A stretch of 64,000 nt of DNA from Halorussus halophilus (lineage in GTDB: Archaea > Halobacteriota > Halobacteria > Halobacteriales > Haladaptataceae): positions 2,914,001-2,978,000 of the forward strand of contig NZ_CP044523.1 of the NCBI RefSeq assembly GCF_008831545.1, read 5' to 3'. How positions within the stretch are numbered: position 1 is the first letter of the stretch; each line of letters opens with the position of its first letter. Below, one piece after another: positions 34,796 through 43,441 of the stretch. The position numbers and the translations under genes were made by a program. The notes under the pieces were generated by a model. The model did not search any database and was not told where the DNA came from. It saw nothing but the letters and a program-made list of their open reading frames with translations.

Positions 34796-35353
34796 TCAGT
34801 AGTCTTTCTCGCCAGCCAGAATCTCCACGTCGAGCCAGTTCTCCTCGGGCGCGAGCGGGCAGGAGAACGTCTCGCTGAACGCGCAGAACGGCGAGTACGC
34901 GAGGTTGAAGTCCAGCGTCATCTCGTCTATTTCGGCGAGGTCGGCCTCTGGTTCGAACTCCATGTAGCGGCCGTCTTTGTACGTCTGCTGTCCAGTCGTC
35001 TTGTCCCGGAACGGGACGAACAGGCCGTCTTGGCTCTCCTGCTGGTAGCCTGTGAGTTCGTAGGCTTCCTCGTCGATGCTGAATCGGAGCGTGGCGACGC
35101 GCAGGTATCGCTGTGGTCGCCCCGCACTCACGTCCATCTCGACAGGTTCGGGTTGGTCGTGGACCTCGACGTCGGCGGTGACGCGATACTTGGGGTCGGG
35201 GTCGAAGTAGTCGAGGCCGTCGAAGTCCTCGCGCTCTTCTGGTGGGATGGGCGACTGTGGGTGGTCGGCGAACATCTCGTCTTTCTGCTCGCGGTGACTC
35301 TGGAGTTCTTCGCTCCACTGTGTTTGGTCGAAGTCGTCTTCTTCCGTAGTCAT
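34796..35353 (-). CDS. DUF1684 domain protein
   Basis: A 185-residue protein from the ATG at 35353 (MTTEEDDFDQTQWSEELQSH). It carries the DUF1684 features: KDEMFADHPQSPIPPEERED, FDGLDYFDPDPKYRVTADVE, TYKDGRYMEFEPEADLAEID, and near the end FNLAYSPFCAFSETFSCPLA, PEENWLDVEILAGEKDY. The family is of unknown function and usually about this size. It precedes the peroxidase-related gene on the same strand, 61 bases away. Confidence 0.85.
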   Translation of the reverse strand: MTTEEDDFDQTQWSEELQSHREQKDEMFADHPQSPIPPEEREDFDGLDYFDPDPKYRVTADVEVHDQPEPVEMDVSAGRPQRYLRVATLRFSIDEEAYELTGYQQESQDGLFVPFRDKTTGQQTYKDGRYMEFEPEADLAEIDEMTLDFNLAYSPFCAFSETFSCPLAPEENWLDVEILAGEKDY

Positions 35354-35457
35354 AGTCGGGAGTTGTGGTTTGGGCCGGGTAACGGTTTGCATCGCTAGCC
35401 GCGTAGGGGTGTTTTCACGGAAGTTGAAGTTAGCACGCCAGTGAACAACATCGGAGA

Positions 35458-36028
35458 GCTAGCTACTCCCGATACCGAGAAAACCGCACGGCACAGCACC
35501 GCACGAGCCACACCCTCCCCAACCGACTGCGTTTCTCAGGTTCGGAAGACGCGGAGTCGCGCGTCTTCCGCGCTCCGATATCTGCGGGTTACATCCGCAG
35601 ATCAGCAAGACGCGGAGCGTCTCGCAAGCCTCGTCCCTCGCGCGAGGTTTGGTCGCGGGCGCAAGACCGCGACCAGCGCGCGCCGATGACCTACAGACAG
35701 TTTCGCGCATCCTCAGAATCCACCCGAAGCGTGGTGTCGGACTCTGCGTGAGGGGAGTCTTCCTGAACGAAGTGAAGGAAGGCTCGAAAGACCCTCCGGG
35801 TCTTTCGGTGCGAACGCAGGCTCGACGGACGCGGTTTGTCCGTCGGTGCCTCGTGGTCCGACAATTCGTGCGAGGGATGAGTGAGCGAAGTCTTCGTGAG
35901 CGTAGCGAACGAAGGCTCCGAAGACGCGGTTTGTCTTTCGGTGCGAGCGAATCGGGTGGAGAAGCGTGTGGCCCGTTAGGTGCTGTGCGGGGCGGTGCGG
36001 TCTCTCCTTGGTTTCGGGAGTAGCTAGC
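35458..36028. repeat. dispersed palindromic element, copy B, with terminal inverted repeats
   Basis: The left end is GCTAGCTACTCCCGATACC and the right end (36028 read backwards) is GCTAGCTACTCCCGAAACC. Both continue with GAGAAAACCGCAC-like and GCACAGCACC sequences and CTCCCC/CTCCAC blocks, so the inverted ends span about 80 bases. The hairpins at 35544-35569 (GGAAGACGCG/CGCGTCTTCC) and 35651-35674 (GGTCGCGG/CCGCGACC) and GAAAGACC-CTCC-GGGTCTTTC in the right half are perfect. The 571-base element has no coding frame and no evident target duplication. It separates the DUF1684 gene from the helicase gene. Confidence 0.8.
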
Positions 36029-36186
36029 CTCACGTCGTCCTCACTCCACCGGAAATGTCAACCAACTCAATTGTCAGTCTCGGTCACGTCGTCCTCCAAA
36101 TTCGAAACGAAGTATCTCACAAACTCGCGTTCACTTCCACCTCGCATTCCGAAGGTTCAAACCCGAAGGCGAGCAACCTCGTGGCA

Positions 36187-38541
36187 GTGACTTCCGCCGA
36201 TTCGTGGCGCGAGGTGTTCGGCCACGACGACCCCTACGACGAGCAGGTAGACGGCATCGAGACAGCCGTCGAGACCGCCGAAGACGGTGGGTTCACCGTC
36301 CTCGAAGGAGCCTGCGGGACCGGCAAGACGATGCTCGCGCTGACCGCGGGCATCCACCTCGTTCGGGACCCCGACAGCCAATTCGAGCGAGTGTTCGTCC
36401 TGACCAGTGTCAAACAGCAGTTGCGCCAGTTCGAAGAAGACCTCCAGACCATCAACGAAAATTTGCCCGACAACTGGGACCCCGTCACCGCCCAGACGCT
36501 CGTCGGGAAGGCCGACGTGTGTCCGTACAACCGCGAGAATGCGGGCGGCATCGACGACGAGAACGTCTACAGCCGCTGTGAGACCCTACGCGAGGATACC
36601 CGCGCGATAACTGGGGAGGGTGGCTCCACGACGGCTCAGAATCTCGTTTCGCGCGCTCGAAGCCAGCAAACCGGCTTGGCCGATAGCCGCAATCAGGGCC
36701 GGGCGGCTGCCTCCTACCTCGAAACAGCCGACGAACCGACGCCCTACCCACCGGAGATGCCGGAGTACGACGACCTCGAATACTGCCCGTTCTACGCGCA
36801 GTTCCTCGAAGACGTGCCCGAAGACGGCGACCCCATCGAAGCCGTGCCGTTCGACTTCGACAGCATGGGACTCATCGACTCTGAGGAACTGGTTTCCTTG
36901 TCCGTTCAGCACGGCACCTGCCCGCACTCGATGATGGGCGCGCTACTGCCCCACGTCGAGGTCGTCGTCGGAAATTATTATCACGCGTTCGACCCCGTGA
37001 CGACGGCCACCTTCACGGGTGCGTTGCTGGACGACGAGACGTTCGTCGTCTGCGACGAGGCGCACATGCTGGAACCGCGCGTGCGCGACTTGGTGAGCGA
37101 CGCGGTGGCCGACCAGACGCTTCGAGACGCAGAATCGGAACTCAGTCGAGTTATCCAACCGCTCCAATTCGACAAGGAGGGCAAGGAGAGCCACACCACC
37201 GCCGACGCCAATCTGGTGCGCGGCGAACTGCAAGACAGCGACGTGAACCTCTCGGAAATCGAGGAGACTCGCGAGTTCATCCGGGACTTGCGCGAAGAGT
37301 TGGACCGCCGAGTCACGGCCCACCTCGAACGCGAGCATCGCGGCTGGAAGTCGAACCTGACCGACTTGCCGGACGACGAGATTCCACTGCGACCCCCGAC
37401 GCAACCACAGCAGGACGAGATCAGCGAGTGGGCCGAAGACCGAGGCTACCACGATGGGGTCTGGGTGCGCGCCGAGGCAGTCGGCGCGGTGGTGTCTCGA
37501 ATCCTGAACGAGGCCGAAGACGAGGAGAAAGAGCGCGCCTGCCTCCCCGCTGGTCGCGTCCTCGGCGAGTGGTATCGCAACGACCACGAGCACTACTTCC
37601 GGGAAATCGTCTTGGAGCGGACGTGGAACGACATGGAGCCGAACAAGTCGTGGCGACGCGCATACAACGCCCGCCTCGCCATGCAGAACTGCGTGCCGAG
37701 CGACGCCATCGGCGAGCAACTCGGGGAGTTCGGCGGTGGCGTCCTGATGAGCGCGACGCTCGAACCGCTCGACGTGTTCGAGGAGGTGACGGGGCTGAAC
37801 CATCTTCAGGAGAACGACCGCCGACCAGTCGTGGAGCGAACCTACGGCCTGAACTTCCCCGAAGAGAACCGCGAGAGTTTCGCGGTCGATGCCCCCAAAT
37901 TCACCTACGACAACCGTGGCCAGACGGACGAGGAGACCCAGACAAGACAGGTGTACGCCGCCGCGCTCCGCGACGTCGCTCAGTCGTCGCCCGGCAACGT
38001 CCTCGTCGGGATGCCCAACTACGCCGAGGCGAAGTGGGCCGCCGAGACGCTGCGCGAGAACTCCAGTATCGAAAAGCCAGTTCTGCTGGACGAGTCGAGT
38101 GCCGACGACGTGACCGAGGACCTGAAAGACGAGTTCTTCGGCGGCCAGTCGAAAGTGCTGGTGACGAGTCTGCGCGGCACGCTGACCGAGGGCGTGGACT
38201 ACGAGGGCGACAAACTTCACGCGGCAGTCGTCTGTGGCGTCCCCATCATCAACACCGCGAGTCCCCGGACGAAGGCAGTCAGAACTGCCTACGACCGAGC
38301 GTTCGGCGACGGATTCGAGTACGCCCTGACCGTGCCCGCGGTGCGAAAGGCCAGACAGGCGCTCGGCCGGGTGATTCGGGGCTGGGACGAAGTCGGCGTG
38401 CGAGTGTTGGTGGACAAACGCTACGCGCGCGAGTCGTGGAACAGCGTGCGGGACTTTTTCCCCGACCACGAACGCGAGGAGTTCCAACCGGTGAGTCCGG
38501 ACATGCTGTCGCTCGGGTTGGAGCGGTTCTGGCGCGACTGA
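36187..38541 (+). CDS. XPD/Rad3-like ATP-dependent DNA helicase
   Basis: A 784-residue superfamily 2 helicase. Walker A is GACGTGKTML (residues ~41-50) and the DEAH box is VVCDEAHMLE (~288-297). Motifs GGVLMSATLEPL, LVTSLRGTLTEGVDY and RQALGRVIRGWDEVGVRVLV follow. Cysteines at ~112 (DVCPY), 131 (YSRCE), 200 (EYCPF) and 245 (GTCPH) sit where XPD carries its 4Fe-4S cluster, though spacing is wide and includes an insert. Start: GTG at 36187 is preferred (MTSADSWREVFGHDDPYDEQ); GTG 36181 and ATG 36055 are alternatives with a non-conserved extension. It may act in repair or transcription-linked unwinding. Confidence 0.88.
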   Translation: MTSADSWREVFGHDDPYDEQVDGIETAVETAEDGGFTVLEGACGTGKTMLALTAGIHLVRDPDSQFERVFVLTSVKQQLRQFEEDLQTINENLPDNWDPVTAQTLVGKADVCPYNRENAGGIDDENVYSRCETLREDTRAITGEGGSTTAQNLVSRARSQQTGLADSRNQGRAAASYLETADEPTPYPPEMPEYDDLEYCPFYAQFLEDVPEDGDPIEAVPFDFDSMGLIDSEELVSLSVQHGTCPHSMMGALLPHVEVVVGNYYHAFDPVTTATFTGALLDDETFVVCDEAHMLEPRVRDLVSDAVADQTLRDAESELSRVIQPLQFDKEGKESHTTADANLVRGELQDSDVNLSEIEETREFIRDLREELDRRVTAHLEREHRGWKSNLTDLPDDEIPLRPPTQPQQDEISEWAEDRGYHDGVWVRAEAVGAVVSRILNEAEDEEKERACLPAGRVLGEWYRNDHEHYFREIVLERTWNDMEPNKSWRRAYNARLAMQNCVPSDAIGEQLGEFGGGVLMSATLEPLDVFEEVTGLNHLQENDRRPVVERTYGLNFPEENRESFAVDAPKFTYDNRGQTDEETQTRQVYAAALRDVAQSSPGNVLVGMPNYAEAKWAAETLRENSSIEKPVLLDESSADDVTEDLKDEFFGGQSKVLVTSLRGTLTEGVDYEGDKLHAAVVCGVPIINTASPRTKAVRTAYDRAFGDGFEYALTVPAVRKARQALGRVIRGWDEVGVRVLVDKRYARESWNSVRDFFPDHEREEFQPVSPDMLSLGLERFWRD

Positions 38542-38733
38542 TGGTACGCTCGCGCTCTCGTTCCCGATTTCTGTACTCTTACCGACTCCCCTATCAGATT
38601 GTGCGGCGAATAACTGCGGCGAGAGCGTCTGTTATTCAATCAATAGTAAACTGACTAACTGTACTCGGGGGCGGTGTCGCCCTCGGTCAGACAGTCGGCC
38701 GAGCGGCTAAATCGACAGTTAGTGACAACAGAG

Positions 38734-40449
38734 ATGCAACGAACAACGAAACTATCGGTACTGCTAGTAACGACCCTCCTCCTCGTCTCGTCGGCCTCGC
38801 TCGGCGGGGCGGTCCTCGCCGGGTCGTCGATGGCGGCGAACGCCAGTGATGACGCGTGGCAGAGCGACCGCGCCGACAGTGCGCGAACCGGCGCGACGAA
38901 CGCCGCCGGAACGAGCGTGGAGTACGCAGACACCGCGTGGGACACAGAGGGAGAAGGCGAGCCCACCGGCGTGGCCGTCGCAGACGGCACCGCCTACGTC
39001 GGGTACGAAACCGAACACCAAACCGCCGTGAGTAAGGGCGCAGTCGTCGCTCAAAACGCGACGACTGGCGCGGAGGCGTGGAACCGAACTGACCTCTCGG
39101 TCGCGGTCGGTACGCCCGCGGTCTCCGGTGACACGGTGTACGTCTCCACGGAGACGATCACCAGTCCGCCGAGCTACGATGTTGGGAAAGCCGGACTCTT
39201 CGCACTCGACGCCGACACCGGTGAGACGAAGTGGCGCTTCGAGGGAACCACCGACTGGGAGACCGCGCCCGTCCTCACCGACGGAGCGGTGTACGGCATC
39301 TCGAACGGGACGCTCTACGCACTCGACACGGAGACCGGTGAGAAACGCTGGAGCGTGGAGACTTCGGCGGGAGTCAATGGCTACACCGGCTACGGGGGCC
39401 TCGCAGTCACCGACGGAACGGTCTACGTGACCGGAGCAGACGGAACCGTGACGGCCTACTCGACCAGCGACGGGAGCCAACAGTGGAACGTGTCAGTCCC
39501 TGCCGCGTCGGACATGTCTGGTCCTGCAGTCTCGGAGGGGGCACTCTACGTCACCGCACAACCGAACGTCGTCTACCGGTTGTCGGCGGACGACGGGGGC
39601 GTCGAGTGGCGGCGGCCCGTGCGAGCGAAGTTCGAGGACAGCGAACCAAACTGGATTAGCGAACCTGCGGTCACCGACGGAACGGTGTACGTCACCAGCG
39701 ACGACCACTACGAAGACGGCGACGACGAACGCGTCGGCGCGGTTCACGCGCTGGACGTGAAGACGGGCACCGAAGACTGGCAGTTCCGAACTGCCGCGCG
39801 ACTCACGAGCGCGCCAACGGTCGGTGAGGACGCGGTGTACGTGGGCGGCGACTACGCAACCGTGGGCGACTACAGCGCGAGCTACCGCGGCGAGGAACCG
39901 ACCAAGTACGGGATTCACGCCAGTGCCTCCCATACGGTCGTCTACTCGCTCGACAGAGCGGACGGAAGCCAGCGGTGGAGTTACGCCACCAAGAGCGGAA
40001 GGTGGTACGAGGACCCGTTCGTCACGGCACCCGTGAACGGTCGCGTCTACGTCGCCGAGAGTGACGACCGAGCGTTGTCTTCCGGTGGGAAAGTCTACAG
40101 CCTGAACGGGAGCGAGACGAAACCGAGCGACGAGCATCAGGTCGCAGACGACGAACCGCGGACGCGAGACTCCGAACCGACGGCGACGATTCGGACCGCG
40201 CCGAAGAACGCCGAAGAGCGAGAACTTGCGGGCAACTCGACGGTGAAACTACGGGCGAACGCGAGCGACGAGGACGACGAGATAGCCACCTACGAGTGGG
40301 ACCTCGACGGTGACGGCACCTTCGAGACCACTGGCAAGCGTGCGGAAGTGACCGTCCCGGCGTGCGACAGCGTCGAAGTCACACTGCGCGTCACCAGTAG
40401 CGACGGCGACACAGCGACGGAGACGATTACGCTCGACGCCGGAGCGTAA
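38734..40449 (+). CDS. secreted PQQ-like beta-propeller protein with C-terminal PKD-like domain (paralogue 1)
   Basis: A 571-residue exported protein. A Sec-type signal (MQRTTKLSVLLVTTLLLV, no twin arginine) is followed by PQQ-like propeller blades: LFALDADTGETKWRFEGTT, GTLYALDTETGEKRWSVE, GTVTAYSTSDGSQQWNVS, AVHALDVKTGTEDWQFRT, VVYSLDRADGSQRWSY. The end is a PKD-like module with YEWDLDGDGTFETTG. PQQ-cofactor binding cannot be inferred: BamB-like scaffolds have the same repeats. It is paralogous to the gene at 41669 and separated from it by the double-cupredoxin gene. TATA-like GGCTAAAT is about 25 bases upstream. Confidence 0.85.
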   Translation: MQRTTKLSVLLVTTLLLVSSASLGGAVLAGSSMAANASDDAWQSDRADSARTGATNAAGTSVEYADTAWDTEGEGEPTGVAVADGTAYVGYETEHQTAVSKGAVVAQNATTGAEAWNRTDLSVAVGTPAVSGDTVYVSTETITSPPSYDVGKAGLFALDADTGETKWRFEGTTDWETAPVLTDGAVYGISNGTLYALDTETGEKRWSVETSAGVNGYTGYGGLAVTDGTVYVTGADGTVTAYSTSDGSQQWNVSVPAASDMSGPAVSEGALYVTAQPNVVYRLSADDGGVEWRRPVRAKFEDSEPNWISEPAVTDGTVYVTSDDHYEDGDDERVGAVHALDVKTGTEDWQFRTAARLTSAPTVGEDAVYVGGDYATVGDYSASYRGEEPTKYGIHASASHTVVYSLDRADGSQRWSYATKSGRWYEDPFVTAPVNGRVYVAESDDRALSSGGKVYSLNGSETKPSDEHQVADDEPRTRDSEPTATIRTAPKNAEERELAGNSTVKLRANASDEDDEIATYEWDLDGDGTFETTGKRAEVTVPACDSVEVTLRVTSSDGDTATETITLDAGA

Positions 40450-40604
40450 GCGAGCGACTTCGAAGACATCGGAATGCTTCGAGGACCATCGAACGCTTCG
40501 ACGGTCCTCGAATCGACCGGCGTCGCATCCTTTTTCACCGCTACGTCGAACGGCGTAGAGAGTGTCCGTCCAATTTATCCGCTCAGCAGTTGTAACGCGC
40601 CTCG

Positions 40605-41435
40605 ATGGGGGAAAATCAACACGCGCGGCTGTCGCGGCGGGCCGTCCTCGCGGCCGCCGCGACGACCGGGGCACTCGCAGGAATCGGGGGCGTACGGGGA
40701 GGCGGAAAATTCGGAAGGACCCAGACGGCCGGAATCGCGCTGGACGCGCGGGTTTCGGGGTGGGTCGGACAGTCGCCGCAGTCGGTTGCGGGGGCGACAA
40801 ATCCGACGCTCTCGCTCGAACCCGGCGTGACGTACCGCGTGACGTGGACCAACGCCGACGGAATTCCGCACAGTTTCGTCGTCGAAGACGCCGACGAGAA
40901 CTCGCTCGTCGAGACGGACGTACTGTCCGAGCAGGGCGTGACCCAAACCGTCGAGTTCGAAGCGACGCCTGCGATGGCCGAGTACTATTGTGCAGTGCAT
41001 CCCCAGACGATGCGAGGGACGGTGGCCGTCGAGTCAGGTGGTGCGACCGAAACGGCCACGGAGTCCGAAACGACCGTCGAGAGCGGTCGAGTGCCAGTTC
41101 TGGAAGCGGAGACCATCGTTCTCGGCGGACGGGTCGGTTACTGGCTCGGACTCGCGCCGAGCGCCATTCAGGGCCGCCCGAATCCACCGCTTCGACTTCG
41201 AGCGGGCCAAGAGTACGAACTCGTCTGGCTGAACCTAGACGGCGTCGAACACGACTTCCACGTGGTGAACGCGAGCGGCGAGGACCTCGCCGATACCAGC
41301 AGTCGGGACGACGTGGGCGAGACCCACGAAACGTCGTTCGAGGCGACGCCGGCGATGGCAGAGTACCTCTGTGCGTTCCACCCGCAGTCGATGCGGGGCG
41401 CGGTAGAGGTCGTGAGCGAGTCGGAAGTCGAGTGA
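40605..41435 (+). CDS. Tat-exported protein with two cupredoxin domains
   Basis: A 276-residue protein. The Tat signal LSRRAVLAAAATTGALAG (residues ~9-26) is followed by two homologous copper domains. Domain 1 has His ~89 (IPHSFVV) and CAVHPQTM (Cys ~129, His ~132, Met ~136). Domain 2 has His ~216 (VEHDFHVV) and CAFHPQSM (Cys ~256, His ~259, Met ~263). All four type-1 copper ligands are present in each, so it should carry two blue copper centres. A Thr/Glu-rich linker joins them. It is an extracellular electron carrier, placed between two beta-propeller genes on the same strand. TATA-like CAATTTATC is about 28 bases upstream. Confidence 0.88.
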   Translation: MGENQHARLSRRAVLAAAATTGALAGIGGVRGGGKFGRTQTAGIALDARVSGWVGQSPQSVAGATNPTLSLEPGVTYRVTWTNADGIPHSFVVEDADENSLVETDVLSEQGVTQTVEFEATPAMAEYYCAVHPQTMRGTVAVESGGATETATESETTVESGRVPVLEAETIVLGGRVGYWLGLAPSAIQGRPNPPLRLRAGQEYELVWLNLDGVEHDFHVVNASGEDLADTSSRDDVGETHETSFEATPAMAEYLCAFHPQSMRGAVEVVSESEVE

Positions 41436-41668
41436 GCGCAGACGACGTGACGACCTCTCGACCAGCGCGATTAGTCACTGCTTTGTCGAGTGGTTGCCCC
41501 CCGAATAAATCAGCTGTCCGGTCCTTAGCCGCCGAATAGTAAACCGTCTAACCATACTTCGTGCAGTCGTCAGACCGGCCACGCGGTCGGTCGAGACGAA
41601 TCGACTGCCGAACGGTATCGGGAGTTCGAACGATATACAAGACAACTAAATGATAGTTGGAATCGAAA

Positions 41669-43438
41669 ATGGATAGGCGAACGAAGTTACTGAGCGTCTT
41701 CCTCACCGGACTCCTCCTCGTCTCCGGGGCGACACTCGGTGGGGCAGTGATGGGAGCACAACCGACAGCAGCGAACGCCAGCAGCGACGCGTGGGAGAGC
41801 GACCGCGCCGACGACGGTCGCACCGGCGCGACGAACGCCGCCGGGCCGAGCGCGGAGTACGCCGGGACGGCGTGGCACTCCGACGCACTCGACGGCGAAC
41901 CGACCGGCGTCTCGGTCGCGGACGGAACCGCGTACGTCGGTATCGAGATGAAGTATGACGTAGCAATCAGCAAAGGCAAAGTTGCGGCCCGAGACGCGAA
42001 AACTGGCGAACTGAAGTGGTCCCGAAACGAGATTCCGAAGGTCGCTGGAACGCCAGCGGTCGCCGGAGATACGGTCTACGTCGCCACGGAAGCGTACACC
42101 GCGGGCGGCTACGAACAACGGAACGACAGCATCGAACGCGGCTTCTACGCGTTCGACGCCGACACCGGTGAGACGAAGTGGAAGTTCACCGGTGCAGTCG
42201 ATTGGGACCGTGGCATCTCGCCGGTCGTCGTCGGCGACACGGTGTACGCCATCTCGAACGACACGGTGTACGCGCTCGACGCGGAGACGGGCGAGAAACT
42301 CCGAACTATCTCGCCACCGACGGAGGGCGGGACTACCGACGACGGCGTGACGACCTCTCGGTACGTCAAGGGATTCGCCGTCGCTGACGGCACACTCTAC
42401 GTCGAAGTCGGACAGAGCGTGACCGATTACAGCACCGACGAGTACGACCCAGAGTATTCGACGGACGTCGTCGCGTACGACGCGGCGAGCGGCGACAAAG
42501 CGTGGACCACTACGATGAACGGCGCGTCCGAAGGAATGGCGGCCACCGACTCGGGCGTCTACGTGACGCTCCAACCGAATACGGTCGTGAAGTTCTCGAC
42601 TGACGGCAACCAGCGGTGGAAGCAGAAGGTTACTGCGGACTTCCAAGACAGCAAGTCCGACTGGGTGAGCGCCCCGGCAGTAGACAACGGAACGGTCTAC
42701 GTCGCCACAGACGACCACAGCGAAGAGGGCGACGACGAACGCGTCGGCGCGGTCCACGCACTCGACGCGATGAGCGGTGCCGAAGACTGGCAGTTCCAGA
42801 CGTCGGCACTCCTCACGACCGCACCATCGGTCGGCGAGGACTCAGTGTACGTCAGCGGCGACTACCCCAAACAGGACGGCGACTACGTGGAGGACAACCC
42901 GCAAGGGGCAACGCAGACGTACATGTCCCGAACAGTCGTCTACTCGCTCGACCGAATGGATGGGGCCGAACAGTGGAGCTACGCGACCCACGACGGAACG
43001 ACCGAGATGGACCCGTTTGCCACGGCACCCGTGGGCGACCACGTGTACGTCGCGGACGAGGACCAGTACAGCACCGACGGCAACCTCTACGTGCTGAACG
43101 GCAGTGAGACGCAACCACCGGTAGAACATCGCCTCGCTCCGGACGAACCGCGAGACAGAGACTACGGTCCTGCGTTCGAACTCAAGACGACGCCGAAAAA
43201 CGCCGAGGACAAAGCACTCGACGGCAACTCCACGGTGCAACTCCGTGTAAACTCGACGAACGAAGAGACGATAGAGAGCGTCGAGTGGGACCTCGACGGT
43301 GACGGCGACTACGAAGTGACGGGCAAGACCGCCGAAGTGACGATGCCCGCTTGTGGAAGCATCGAGGTGACAGTGCGAGTCACCGACGACGACGGCGACA
43401 CGATAGTTCGGGACTACGAGTTCTCGACGCTCGACTAA
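41669..43438 (+). CDS. secreted PQQ-like beta-propeller protein with C-terminal PKD-like domain (paralogue 2)
   Basis: A 589-residue exported protein, clearly homologous to the one at 38734. It has the same signal style (MDRRTKLLSVFLTGLLLVSG), the same propeller blades (GFYAFDADTGETKWKFTG, VYALDAETGEKLRTI, VVAYDAASGDKAWTT, AVHALDAMSGAEDWQFQT, VVYSLDRMDGAEQWSYAT) and the same C-terminal WDLDGDGDYEVTG. An ATG at 41669 is preferred over a TTG at 41657. The upstream AATAGTAAAC at about 41535 is shared with paralogue 1. It ends three bases from the convergent ABC ATPase gene. Confidence 0.85.
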   Translation: MDRRTKLLSVFLTGLLLVSGATLGGAVMGAQPTAANASSDAWESDRADDGRTGATNAAGPSAEYAGTAWHSDALDGEPTGVSVADGTAYVGIEMKYDVAISKGKVAARDAKTGELKWSRNEIPKVAGTPAVAGDTVYVATEAYTAGGYEQRNDSIERGFYAFDADTGETKWKFTGAVDWDRGISPVVVGDTVYAISNDTVYALDAETGEKLRTISPPTEGGTTDDGVTTSRYVKGFAVADGTLYVEVGQSVTDYSTDEYDPEYSTDVVAYDAASGDKAWTTTMNGASEGMAATDSGVYVTLQPNTVVKFSTDGNQRWKQKVTADFQDSKSDWVSAPAVDNGTVYVATDDHSEEGDDERVGAVHALDAMSGAEDWQFQTSALLTTAPSVGEDSVYVSGDYPKQDGDYVEDNPQGATQTYMSRTVVYSLDRMDGAEQWSYATHDGTTEMDPFATAPVGDHVYVADEDQYSTDGNLYVLNGSETQPPVEHRLAPDEPRDRDYGPAFELKTTPKNAEDKALDGNSTVQLRVNSTNEETIESVEWDLDGDGDYEVTGKTAEVTMPACGSIEVTVRVTDDDGDTIVRDYEFSTLD

Positions 43439-43441
43439 CCG

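Noticed and set aside
36055-36186. Upstream ATG at 36055 as the helicase start
   Set aside because: The extra 44 residues are not acidic and not helicase-like, and the interval lies just behind the end of repeat copy B.
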